64,000 nucleotides of DNA from Micavibrio sp. (GTDB lineage: Bacteria; Pseudomonadota; Alphaproteobacteria; Micavibrionales; Micavibrionaceae), in assembly GCA_021604545.1 (NCBI GenBank), contig BQJE01000003.1:248001-312000 (forward strand). Direction: 5' to 3'. Shown in pieces: positions 56,245 through 64,000 of this stretch. Position 1 is the first letter of the stretch; each line of letters opens with the position of its first letter. The translations under genes were made by a program, and so were the position numbers. The notes below the pieces were generated by a model. It made no database searches and was not told the origin of the DNA. It saw nothing but the letters and a program-made list of their open reading frames with translations.

Positions 56245-57468
56245 ATGAATTCTACCGCTATACAACCCGTGATTATGCAGATTATTCCCGAGCTCAGCGC
56301 TGGCGGTGCGGAGCAGGGCTGCATTGATATGGCCGCTGCGCTAACCGAAGCCGGCGCGCAGGCTATTGTGGTTTCAAATGGCGGTACGCGCATTCATGAA
56401 TTGGCGCGCATCGGTGCGGTGCATATCAACCTGCCTGTTCACAGTAAAAACCCAATCGTGATGCTACAAAATGTTCGAAAGCTGCGCACGTTGATCCGCC
56501 GCTATAATGTTAGTATCGTTCATGCTCGTAGCCGCGCCCCGGCCTGGAGTGCTTTACGTGCCTGTAAAAATACCGATGCGCATTTCATTACGACATGTCA
56601 CGCACCTTATAATATCGGAAATGAGGCCAAGCGCATGTATAACAGCGCCATTTCTCAAGGCGAAATTGTTATAGCGATATCACGTTATATTGCCCTTTAT
56701 TTGAAAGAGAATTACCGGATCAGCGAAGCAAGGATTCGTACGATACCGAACGGCATTGCACTGGAAAAATTTCACCCCACTGCTGTTACGCCTGAGCGCC
56801 TGATTACCCTGTCAAGAAAATGGCGTATTCCCGATGGCGCCAATATTATTATGTTGCCAGGTCGTCTGACACGTTGGAAAGGGTATCACATACTCATCGA
56901 TGCTGTTGCTCGCCTACACCGTACAGATGTTTTTTGTGTGCTTATAGGATCGGATCAGGGAAACAATACTTACCGTCAGGAACTTGAAGAATCCATCGCT
57001 TCAAAAAATTTAGGCAACCGTGTCCGTATTGTTGATCATTGTAATGACATGCCTGCGGCTTATATGCTCGCCGGTGTGGTCGTATCAGCCTCCACAGATC
57101 CGGAGGGGTTTGGACGTGTTCCGGTTGAAGCGCAAGCCATGGGCAGGCCCATCATTGCCACCGACCACGGCGGCGCGCAGGAAACAATTGTCCGTGGGGA
57201 AACCGGCTGGTTAGTACCGCCAGCGGACCCTGACGCTATGGCACAAGCCATTGAAGAAGCACTGGCCTTAACGGCAAACCAGCGTGCTATTTTAGCCACC
57301 CGCGCCATGGCCCATATTGCCCAGCACTTCACACGCGAACAAATGTGTGATGCTACACTTGATGTTTATGCTGAAATACTCAAAGCAAAAATCGGCAATG
57401 CAGCGGGAGCGCAACAGCCATTTCATACGCAGAAAAAATCTCAGAGCATCGAAACCGCAGCAGAATAA
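56245..57468 (+). CDS. Glycosyltransferase family 4 (LPS/envelope type)
   Basis: This is a 407-residue GT-B enzyme. The N-terminal domain starts MQIIPELSAGGAEQGCIDMA, and the nucleotide-sugar domain holds PGRLTRWKGYHILIDA and the E-x7-E motif in DPEGFGRVPVEAQAMGRPIIATDHGGAQE. The frame opens at 56164, but the ATG at 56245 matches family length. The stop overlaps the next gene's ATG (TAATG), a heptosyltransferase-like GT9. The pair probably adds sugars to lipopolysaccharide or a related glycolipid. Confidence 0.9.
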   Translation: MNSTAIQPVIMQIIPELSAGGAEQGCIDMAAALTEAGAQAIVVSNGGTRIHELARIGAVHINLPVHSKNPIVMLQNVRKLRTLIRRYNVSIVHARSRAPAWSALRACKNTDAHFITTCHAPYNIGNEAKRMYNSAISQGEIVIAISRYIALYLKENYRISEARIRTIPNGIALEKFHPTAVTPERLITLSRKWRIPDGANIIMLPGRLTRWKGYHILIDAVARLHRTDVFCVLIGSDQGNNTYRQELEESIASKNLGNRVRIVDHCNDMPAAYMLAGVVVSASTDPEGFGRVPVEAQAMGRPIIATDHGGAQETIVRGETGWLVPPADPDAMAQAIEEALALTANQRAILATRAMAHIAQHFTREQMCDATLDVYAEILKAKIGNAAGAQQPFHTQKKSQSIETAAE

Positions 57469-58436
57469 TGCAGGAAATAAACCATAAAAAAATACTGGTG
57501 ATTAAACTCGGCGCACTTGGTGATTTTATTCAGGCGCTTGGCCCTATGGCGGCCATTAGAAAACATCACCCCAAAGCCGAAATAACATTGATGACCACAA
57601 AACCTTACGAAGAATTTGCCAAAAATTGTGGCTATTTCAGCCATATATGGATTGATGAAAAGCCGGGGAAGCTCAATATTTCGGGTTGGGTGAATTTGCG
57701 CAAGAAGCTCTCTCAGAGCGGGTTTACGCGAGTCTATGACCTCCAGAATAATGATCGCACATCCTTATATCTAAAATTACTCTCCGGTCCCAACAAACCC
57801 GAATGGGTTGGCGCTGCCAAAGGCGCATCGCACCGTAACAATTCACCCGAACGAAACGCCGGTCATGCTTATGACGGTCATGTACAAACACTCGGCCTTG
57901 CCGGTATAAAAGATATTCGTATTGATGATCTTTCCTGGATGAAGGCAGATATAAAAAGTTTTGATTTACATGATCCTTACGTTTTATTTATACCGGGCTC
58001 AGCACCAAACCATCCAAAAAAGCGCTGGCCTGCAAAACATTATAGCGGTCTCGCAAAAACAATAAGTTCTATGGGTTACCAAATCGTTTTGCTTGGTACG
58101 AATAGTGAATCCGCAGTCACCGCAGAAATTTCAAAAACTCATCTGGGGTGCCTTGATTTAACCGGGCAAACGTCTTTGTTTCAAATCGCCGTACTGGCCA
58201 GAAATGCCAGCGCCGCCATTGGCAATGATACCGGCCCGATGCATTTGATCGCGGCCACCGGGTGCCCTTGTCTTGCCCTGTATTCAGGGCGCAGTAATCC
58301 TGTTAAGCATGGGCTAAAAGGGGGGAATGTTCAGATGATTCAAAAAGAAAATTTGGAAGATTTGATGCCTGAGGAGGTTTTCAAAAAATTTACACCGAAA
58401 AAATCCGGGGCCAGCCAATCAGCAGTATCCGATTAA
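57468..58436 (+). CDS. Glycosyltransferase family 9 (heptosyltransferase-like)
   Basis: This 322-residue GT-B protein resembles ADP-heptose:LPS heptosyltransferases. It begins KILVIKLGALGDFIQALGPM, has the FIPGSAPNHPKKRWPAKHYSGLA acceptor loop, and carries the ADP-sugar signature IGNDTGPMHLIAATGCP. It is translationally coupled to the GT4 gene upstream. The stop TAA shares a TTAA tetramer with that of the convergent ArsR gene. The sugar donor is presumed ADP-heptose; the inner core of this organism is unknown. Confidence 0.9.
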   Translation: MQEINHKKILVIKLGALGDFIQALGPMAAIRKHHPKAEITLMTTKPYEEFAKNCGYFSHIWIDEKPGKLNISGWVNLRKKLSQSGFTRVYDLQNNDRTSLYLKLLSGPNKPEWVGAAKGASHRNNSPERNAGHAYDGHVQTLGLAGIKDIRIDDLSWMKADIKSFDLHDPYVLFIPGSAPNHPKKRWPAKHYSGLAKTISSMGYQIVLLGTNSESAVTAEISKTHLGCLDLTGQTSLFQIAVLARNASAAIGNDTGPMHLIAATGCPCLALYSGRSNPVKHGLKGGNVQMIQKENLEDLMPEEVFKKFTPKKSGASQSAVSD

Positions 58437-58732
58437 TCGCCATAAATTCTATTCAGGCTTTTAAGTAGCTGCTCAGCCTTTGTACATTTTATAGAATAAT
58501 AAATCGTTTGCGCACTGCGCCGTGTTTTTACAACGCCATCGCGCCGTAATCTTGCCAGATGCTGTGAAAGAGCGGACTGGCTGAGCACGACAATCTTTTC
58601 CAGTTGGCCGACGCTTTTTTCGCCTTTGGCAAGAGCGCAGACGATGACCATTCTCCTATTATTGGATACAGCCTTCAGAAGCGTAGAGACCGCCTCTATA
58701 TTGTCTTCAACCTTTTTGACATTCATAGTCAT
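58433..58732 (-). CDS. ArsR-family transcriptional regulator
   Basis: This is a 99-residue winged-helix protein. After an N-terminal helix comes the recognition region VLSQSALSQHLARLRRDGVV and the wing KTRRSAQTIYYSI. It lacks the ELCVCDL cysteine pair of metal-sensing ArsR proteins, so it may sense oxidation or a small molecule, as in the SqrR/BigR group, or use another site. Cysteines at CALA and KCTK could matter. It is convergent with the GT9 gene. Confidence 0.88.
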   Translation of the reverse strand: MTMNVKKVEDNIEAVSTLLKAVSNNRRMVIVCALAKGEKSVGQLEKIVVLSQSALSQHLARLRRDGVVKTRRSAQTIYYSIKCTKAEQLLKSLNRIYGD

Positions 58733-58885
58733 TATGTTTCTGCTTTACGCGATTAATAACCGCCAGTTAAAACGCAGATACCACACACAGACGAGAAATT
58801 ACCCGCATTTCATGCCTTATCCATGGTCTTGTCAAGGTGAAGCTGGAACACATTGATACAAAACAAAAAACTTATAGGTCTGTTT

Positions 58886-59692
58886 TTATTCCTGTGCCGT
58901 TTTTGCCGGTGTTGCCTTTAAAATAACTTGGGCGAGTCCATCCGGTAGAGCGGCAATTAACCAGGTGACAATATAAGCCCTGAATGGAAAGCATATTCTT
59001 CCTTTATTTTTTTCCAAACTCTTCGCAATAATTTCGGCGGCGCGCGGCGCGCTCATAAAAAACGGCATGGGAAAATCATTCACTGCCGTAATACGTGATT
59101 CAACAAAGCCCGGACAAATAACGCTCACACCCACCCCGGCACCAGCCAGCGCACCACGCAGCGATTCCCCATAAACTTTAACCGCTGCCTTAGAAGCGCA
59201 GTAAGCCGGCGCGCCCGGCCAACCGCGAAACCCGGCCAGTGAACTCATTAATGCGATCTGGCCTCGACCACGCCGCGTCATTTCAGGCAGGACAGGCTCA
59301 ATGGTGTTTAAAACGCCGGTTACATTAACTTCAAAGAGCCTACGCACCTGATCCATAGGCTCGCCATGCAAAACCCCACCTGTTCCAGTGGATATGCCCG
59401 CATTAGCAATTAGCAAATCAATGGGCTTTCTTTGATTGGCCTCCAGTAGAAATCCGGCCAAATTTTCCCTGTCGGTCACATCAATAAGAGCGGTATGAAC
59501 AATTGCCCCTTCTTTTTTGCATAACCCTACCACCTCCTGCAGTCGCCCTTCATTTCGTGCAATAAGCGACAACATAACGCCTTGCCCAGCATAAAACTGG
59601 GCTAAAGCCGCGCCAATCCCGCTGGAAGCACCAGTAATTGCTATATGTTCAAATTTTGAATGCGACTTAACCATTGATCCCATCATACTCAC
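58886..59692 (-). CDS. Short-chain dehydrogenase/reductase
   Basis: This 268-residue oxidoreductase has the NAD(P) loop TGASSGIGAAL and NAGIST. The catalytic serine-Tyr-x-x-x-Lys set (SSLAG with YCASKAAVK) is intact. A C-terminal hydrophobic tail (RAYIVTWLIAALPDGLAQVIL) suggests membrane association, as in DltE-like SDRs. The frame opens with GTG at 59692, with ATG at 59686 as an alternative. It is divergent from gmk. The substrate is unknown. Confidence 0.9.
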   Translation of the reverse strand: MSMMGSMVKSHSKFEHIAITGASSGIGAALAQFYAGQGVMLSLIARNEGRLQEVVGLCKKEGAIVHTALIDVTDRENLAGFLLEANQRKPIDLLIANAGISTGTGGVLHGEPMDQVRRLFEVNVTGVLNTIEPVLPEMTRRGRGQIALMSSLAGFRGWPGAPAYCASKAAVKVYGESLRGALAGAGVGVSVICPGFVESRITAVNDFPMPFFMSAPRAAEIIAKSLEKNKGRICFPFRAYIVTWLIAALPDGLAQVILKATPAKTAQE

Positions 59693-59726
59693 CAGCTAAT
59701 TTAGGTAAACGAATTTGGAGAAAAAT

Positions 59727-60368
59727 TTGAGTACTCTTCAGCGCCGCGGTCTTATGTATGTTCTGTCATCGCCCTCGGGCGCTGGTAAAACCACGATTAC
59801 ACGTGCGTTGCTCAAAAATAATTCTGATGTAACGATTTCAATTTCAACCACCACTCGCCCGCGCCGTGCCGGCGAAGTACAAGGTCAGGATTATTATTTC
59901 GTCAACAAGGACGAATTCCGCGATATGGCTGATAACGGGGAAATGCTGGAACGCGCCAAAGTCTTTGATCATTATTACGGCACACCGCGCCAACCGGTTG
60001 AACAATCTCTGAGTGAGGGCAAGGATGTCCTCTTTGATATTGACTGGCAGGGAACGCAGCAACTCTCGGAAATGTCGCCTGATGATCTTGTCACCGTTTT
60101 TGTTCTTCCACCTTCGCGAAGTGAGCTTGAAAAACGTTTGCGCAATCGTTCCCGCGACACCAAGGAAACCGAAGAGCAAATTCGCGGCCGCATGGCCAAA
60201 GCCGCTGACGAAATGTCACATTATTCCGAATATGATTACGTGATTATCAACACCGATATTGATGACGCCATTGCCAAAGCCCAACTTATTTTGAATGCTG
60301 AGCGTATCAAGAGACGGCGAGCCGTGGGTCTGTCTGATTTTGTTCGGGGGCTAAAAGAGGGGCTTTAG
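59727..60368 (+). CDS. gmk: Guanylate kinase
   Basis: This enzyme phosphorylates GMP to GDP and is essential for GTP pools. The Walker A motif SSPSGAGKTT, the GMP-binding STTTRPRR and GQDYYFV, and the DIDWQGTQQL loop are all present. The start is probably TTG at 59727: a TTTGGAG site sits 6 bases before it, giving MSTLQRRGLMYVLSSPSG and 213 residues. An earlier TTG (59715) overlaps the ribosome site, and the first ATG (59754) would trim the N-terminus. It is convergent with the next gene, sharing the TTAG tetramer at the stops. Confidence 0.96.
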   Translation: MSTLQRRGLMYVLSSPSGAGKTTITRALLKNNSDVTISISTTTRPRRAGEVQGQDYYFVNKDEFRDMADNGEMLERAKVFDHYYGTPRQPVEQSLSEGKDVLFDIDWQGTQQLSEMSPDDLVTVFVLPPSRSELEKRLRNRSRDTKETEEQIRGRMAKAADEMSHYSEYDYVIINTDIDDAIAKAQLILNAERIKRRRAVGLSDFVRGLKEGL

Positions 60369-61291
60369 GGTTCAGTAGGGGCTCCAAGTTCCGGGGTAGC
60401 CGGTTCTGTCGTAGCAATTACTTTTGAGGGAGGACGAGTGACCGGTATCCCTTGCAGCTTTGCAATAAGCGGCTTTAACTCTTCATCAGTAAAACCCCAT
60501 TCGCCAAGACAATTCATGGGAATATTGACAAAAGCAGGTTTTGCGTCAGCTTTTATGAGTACAGGTTTATAAACTTCACAGTTTTTCATCGAGTTGGTGG
60601 TAAGACCACTATGCGCCATCATTTCTTCTGTTGAAATTAACGAGCCCATTTCTTCCTTTATAAAATCATAAGGTACAAAAACTGTTTTTAGATTGTTTTC
60701 CCGATCAACAATCATGTATATGTTTTCCCCGTTTCGGATCTCCTTCGCTTTACCAACCCTTAATAATTTGCTTAATTCAGGAACACAGAAAACTTCAGCA
60801 ACATTGGCACCGAGCATTTTAGCAAGCACGAGATCAGACTGAGGAAAGTTTTCCCTTCTAGTTTTTTGTATATCTCCCAAAGGTACTTCTACAGGGGGCG
60901 CTTTTTGTAAAAACGACAATTTCAGTTTTGTGGCATTTTCTAACGGCATAAAAGTGAAATGATGTGCCTTGCCAAGATTTTGACGGGTTATAATATCTAC
61001 TCTTCGCGTTAATGCAGAGTTTAGTATCCCTATTGTTTTTGTCATGTCATCCAAATCACGCGAATGATTTTCGGTGCGATTGAAATGCATATAAAGCCTA
61101 GACGAAATTAGTCTTTCAGGAACAACGGCTATAAATCTATTGCTATTGGGATATTTGACGACAAACATGCCGTTGCCTTCTTTAAGTCTTTTCTCAAGCC
61201 ATGAGGTCTTGCTCAAATCCTGTAGTTCCAGAAAACTTTCAGGAGGTATTCCCATCGTCTTTTTTGGTGTATTGGCCATTATAAAATCCAT
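60365..61291 (-). CDS. Hypothetical protein, 308 residues
   Basis: I do not recognise this protein. It is soluble and mixed in character, with a central DNA- or RNA-neutral charge pattern, no membrane segment or signal peptide, and a proline/threonine-rich C-terminus (VTRPPSKVIATTEPATPELGAPTEP) like that of the unknown at 10.8-11.7 kb. Cysteines occur singly (VFCVPE, NCEV, NCLGEW). The start may be the ATG at 61291 or at 61279; neither has a clear ribosome site. It is convergent with gmk. Confidence 0.65.
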   Translation of the reverse strand: MDFIMANTPKKTMGIPPESFLELQDLSKTSWLEKRLKEGNGMFVVKYPNSNRFIAVVPERLISSRLYMHFNRTENHSRDLDDMTKTIGILNSALTRRVDIITRQNLGKAHHFTFMPLENATKLKLSFLQKAPPVEVPLGDIQKTRRENFPQSDLVLAKMLGANVAEVFCVPELSKLLRVGKAKEIRNGENIYMIVDRENNLKTVFVPYDFIKEEMGSLISTEEMMAHSGLTTNSMKNCEVYKPVLIKADAKPAFVNIPMNCLGEWGFTDEELKPLIAKLQGIPVTRPPSKVIATTEPATPELGAPTEP

Positions 61292-61385
61292 AAAATACTA
61301 ATTATGAGCTATTTTTTATAGACTTATAATAATTATGTCAACATTTATTATGGGTTCTCTAGCCGGAAGATAAAGGAAAGGGGCT

Positions 61386-62207
61386 TTAGGACCCTGCTAG
61401 CTGAATATATTGCTCTATGCTGAGCTCTTCCGCCCGTATCGTTTCATCGATACCAAGGGCCGCAAACCCTGCTTTATAGCCCTTCAGTGAAGAACGGATC
61501 ATCTTGCGGCGCTGGCCGAACGCAGCAGCCGTGATTTTTTCAACCGCTTCGAAAGACGGCGCATCACCGGCCAGAGCTTTAGGCACAAAATGCACAACAC
61601 TGGATGTCACTTTTGGTGGCGGTGTGAAAGCAGTCGCAGGTAAATCAAAAGCCATTGTAACATCACACAACCACCCGGCGATCACCGACAAACGTCCATA
61701 GGTTTTATTGCCCGGCGCTGCCACCAAACGCTGCGCCACTTCTTTTTGAAACATGAGTGTCATGGATTGAAAATTTGTTGGATTATTTCTAATTTTCCGA
61801 AGCCAATTTATCAAAAGTGGCGTCGCAATATTATAAGGAAGATTAGCAACGATCATACGCGGGCTTTGGGAAAGCTGCGTCAAATCAATCTCCAGCGCAT
61901 CACCATGAATGATTTCCAAACGATCTCCAGCGGCTTCCTGAAGCCCGCCTAGAGCCTGCACCGCCCTCTCATCATACTCGACAGCGATAACTTTCTCGGC
62001 CCCGGCCTTAAGCAAGCTACGCGTTAAGCCGCCGGGGCCCGGCCCAATTTCAAAGACATTAGCCCCCGAAAGATCGCCCGCATGGCGGGCAATTTTATCG
62101 GTCATATTAAGATCAAGAAGAAAGTTTTGCCCTAAGGATTTTTGCGCGCGCAAATCATGTGCTGCGATCACCTCTCTCAGAGGTGGAAGGGAATCAAGAT
62201 CCGGCAC
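61386..62207 (-). CDS. rsmA: 16S rRNA dimethyladenosine transferase
   Basis: RsmA (KsgA) dimethylates two adjacent adenines near the 3' end of 16S rRNA. The 273-residue protein has LGQNFLLDLNMTDKIAR, the SAM loop EIGPGPGGLTRSLL, the acidic VEYDERAV, and the catalytic NLPYNIATPLL. Its ATG lies within the last 14 bases of the upstream chaperone gene. In many alphaproteobacteria pdxA sits between surA and rsmA; here it is absent. Confidence 0.97.
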   Translation of the reverse strand: MPDLDSLPPLREVIAAHDLRAQKSLGQNFLLDLNMTDKIARHAGDLSGANVFEIGPGPGGLTRSLLKAGAEKVIAVEYDERAVQALGGLQEAAGDRLEIIHGDALEIDLTQLSQSPRMIVANLPYNIATPLLINWLRKIRNNPTNFQSMTLMFQKEVAQRLVAAPGNKTYGRLSVIAGWLCDVTMAFDLPATAFTPPPKVTSSVVHFVPKALAGDAPSFEAVEKITAAAFGQRRKMIRSSLKGYKAGFAALGIDETIRAEELSIEQYIQLAGS

Positions 62208-63147
62208 GGTTCTCGATGAAGGCAGTAGATTTTAGATCGAGTAAATGACGCCGTTGCAAACGTTCCAGCCGCTCCGTACCCAGCCTGCTGGTGATTTCAT
62301 CTCGCGAGGGAATGTTCTCGTCGCTAATAATTCTGTAATCACGCAGGAATAAAATATGATAGCCCGACAAAGAGCGGATAGCATTACTGGTCTGGTTTTT
62401 TTCTACACTTAAAAGCGCCTGATCCAGTTCTTCCGGCAATTGACCCTGCTGCACCCAGCCCATATCACCGCCTTGCGCCGAACCAGCAGATTTTGAAAAT
62501 TGCTGCGCTAGTTTGTAAAAGGGAGCTTTGCCACTTTTAATCTGACCAACAAGCTTACTGGCCAGTTGCTTTACATTATTTTCTTCACTGGGCTGCTCCA
62601 CCGGAAGAAAAATTTCTGCAACCAGATATTCTTTTTTACCCGTGCTTTGCTGCAACCTTTCAATGAAACTATCTATATCGGCATCGCTGACAAGAACGCG
62701 TGGCCGGAGCAATTGCTGAACAACCTTTGACCAGATAATTTGTGACTCAAGTTGTTTTTTCATTGTGTCAGGATTGATGCCGCCGCCTTTCAGCATAGCC
62801 GCAAATTTATCGGCAGGAATATTATTTTGGGCAGCAATAGATGCAAAAGCCTGATCTATTTCTTCTTGCTCTACAATAATATCAAGCCTGCGGGCTTCCT
62901 GAAATTTAAGTCGTTCTTCAATGAGAGCACTCATCACCTGCGGTTTTAGCTTTTCCCTAATTTCATTTGAGTTCGGCAAACCGGCAGAGCCAATAATCAG
63001 GCGCAAACGATCATTCACATCCGAAACAGTGATGGCATCTTCATTGACAACGGCGGCAATACGTTCGGTACCCGCACTTCCGCTTTGCGGAAGAACAGTC
63101 ATAAAAGCGGCGATCAGCGCCAGGCTCAATAAAAAACTACGTATCAT
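62194..63147 (-). CDS. SurA-like periplasmic peptidyl-prolyl isomerase/chaperone
   Basis: This 317-residue exported protein has a signal peptide (LLSLALIAAFMTVLPQSGSA) and a SurA N-terminal domain (AAVVNEDAITVSDVNDRL and ALIEERLKFQEAR). One parvulin domain follows (about 170-265, with EYLVAEIFLPV and GGDMGWVQQGQLPEELDQALLS), then a C-terminal helix. E. coli SurA has two parvulin domains; a single one is usual in alphaproteobacteria. It would assist folding of outer membrane proteins. It is coupled to rsmA. Confidence 0.9.
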   Translation of the reverse strand: MIRSFLLSLALIAAFMTVLPQSGSAGTERIAAVVNEDAITVSDVNDRLRLIIGSAGLPNSNEIREKLKPQVMSALIEERLKFQEARRLDIIVEQEEIDQAFASIAAQNNIPADKFAAMLKGGGINPDTMKKQLESQIIWSKVVQQLLRPRVLVSDADIDSFIERLQQSTGKKEYLVAEIFLPVEQPSEENNVKQLASKLVGQIKSGKAPFYKLAQQFSKSAGSAQGGDMGWVQQGQLPEELDQALLSVEKNQTSNAIRSLSGYHILFLRDYRIISDENIPSRDEITSRLGTERLERLQRRHLLDLKSTAFIENRAGS

Positions 63148-63217
63148 GAAAAACCCATTTCCCTAACTTAATGATTTTATATACCGCCCAGGCCTCAAGA
63201 GCAACTCACAAGGCAAC

Positions 63218-64000
63218 TTAGGCACATTTTGCACCGGCAAAACGCCCACCAGCACGATAATGCTTTAGATAACGCGGCAGGATAAGTCCCATCGCTTTTG
63301 GTTGAACGCCCAGATCCTCAAAACCCTGCGCTTTTTCTGAAACAATATAGTCTGTCTTGAGTGATTCAACCTGATCACAAGTCAGCAACGGATTTGGAAA
63401 CAACCCCATGAAAAATGCCTGTATTTTAGCAATGGCCCAAGGCACCACAATAAAAGGTCTTTTCCTACCTGTATAAGAAAATAAAATCTCATAAATCTGA
63501 CGAAACGTTACAATTTCAGGCCCACCCAATTCATAAACTTTGCCACAAACTCCTTCGCCTCCCGTCAAGCAAGCCATGACGGCATCGGCCACATCGCCAA
63601 CGTAAACAGGCTGAAATTTCGTGCGGCCGCCGCCAATGAGAGGAAGTACAGGTAAAAAACGTATGAGTTCGGCAAATTTATTAAAAAAATTATCATCAGG
63701 GCCAAAGACAATGCTCGGCCTTAAAATACTCGCTTTTGGAAATACTTTCAGGATAGATTTTTCACCCTCCAGCTTTGTACGAGCGTAACGTGACGTATCC
63801 TTTTCGATATTCGGAATTGATATATGCACAAGACGTTTTACCTTTTGCTTCTTACAAACACCCGCAATCATGGCCGGAATATCAGCATGCATGCGAGCAA
63901 AATCACCCTTTTTGCGTTCGTATAAAATACCAATACAATTCACCACATAATCGGCACCCGCCACAGCACCCTTGATGCTCTTTTCATCTTTGTAATTACA
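63218..64000 (-). CDS. Complex I NDUFA9-like NAD-dependent epimerase (5' end cut by window)
   Basis: The frame is open to the window end, and the codons beyond the first internal start (63964) still read family-like sequence (NYKDEKSIKGAVAGADYVVNCIG). The gene is therefore truncated at its 5' end and lacks the N-terminal GGSGFIG-type Rossmann motif. Visible parts are SIPNIEKDTSRYARTKLEGE (active-site Tyr-x-x-x-Lys), RPSIVFGPDD and YELGGPE. The family is the atypical SDR group related to the NDUFA9 subunit of respiratory complex I, common in alphaproteobacteria. Its role there is structural or in quinone handling. Confidence 0.88.
   Translation of the reverse strand, partial: CNYKDEKSIKGAVAGADYVVNCIGILYERKKGDFARMHADIPAMIAGVCKKQKVKRLVHISIPNIEKDTSRYARTKLEGEKSILKVFPKASILRPSIVFGPDDNFFNKFAELIRFLPVLPLIGGGRTKFQPVYVGDVADAVMACLTGGEGVCGKVYELGGPEIVTFRQIYEILFSYTGRKRPFIVVPWAIAKIQAFFMGLFPNPLLTCDQVESLKTDYIVSEKAQGFEDLGVQPKAMGLILPRYLKHYRAGGRFAGAKCA

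Overview
The window looks like a chromosomal segment of a free-living alphaproteobacterium of moderate GC. The evidence is gene order and marker genes: an ihfB-lapA-pyrF-trpF-trpB-trpA-accD-folC run, a ChvG/ChvI two-component pair, a DivL-type pseudo-kinase with tyrosine at the phospho-acceptor position, AddAB instead of RecBCD, and CtrA-type and GANTC sequence signals. I cannot name the genus. No phage, insertion sequence, CRISPR array or rRNA was found.

Layout. 1-6.5 kb: IHF-beta, a LapA-like membrane protein, pyrimidine and tryptophan synthesis, acetyl-CoA carboxylase beta and folylpolyglutamate synthase, tightly packed on the + strand with overlapping starts and stops. 6.5-8.9 kb: chvI-chvG. 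9-13 kb: ahcY, purU, a small GNAT protein and two lineage-specific unknowns. 13-24 kb: divL, tsaE, a MurU-like nucleotidyltransferase, addB, addA, trxA. 24-36.3 kb, - strand: a 1369-residue type I secreted repeat protein, then tolC, the ABC transporter, the membrane fusion protein, thrS and infC (very probably starting at AUA). 36.3-37.6 kb: a 1.3-kb stretch with no convincing protein gene. 37.6-45 kb: a receiver-domain protein with a small partner, serA, serC and serB (the whole phosphorylated serine pathway), a solitary Clp-D1-like AAA+ ATPase and an RsmC-like methyltransferase. 45-54.7 kb: a second type I substrate (RTX plus DUF4114-like), a MATE exporter, an AsmA-like protein, a VTT membrane protein coupled to a flavin disulfide reductase, ArsC, a sodium/solute symporter, a small cysteine protein and an exported metallo-beta-lactamase-fold hydrolase. 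54.7-64 kb: tRNA-Ser(GGA), envelope glycosyltransferases, an ArsR regulator, SDR, gmk, rsmA, a SurA-like chaperone and an NDUFA9-like protein cut by the window end.

How parts fit. The two acidic repeat proteins at 32-36 kb and 45-47 kb have alike C-terminal secretion domains, so the single TolC/ABC/HlyD exporter encoded here probably serves both. Two perfect TTAA-N7-TTAA boxes lie just upstream of the large protein, suggesting CtrA (cell-cycle) control of surface adhesion.

The strongest unexplained signal is 36.5-37.5 kb. It holds eleven GANTC sites in about 370 bp, a perfect 15-bp inverted repeat, and then about 550 bp that fold into consecutive stem-loops. One of these is an 87-nt, roughly 39-bp hairpin capped by cUUCGg whose eleven G-U wobbles point to a + strand transcript. 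I propose a structured non-coding RNA not recognisable as RNase P, tmRNA, 6S, SRP RNA or a self-splicing intron. This is inference from hand folding.
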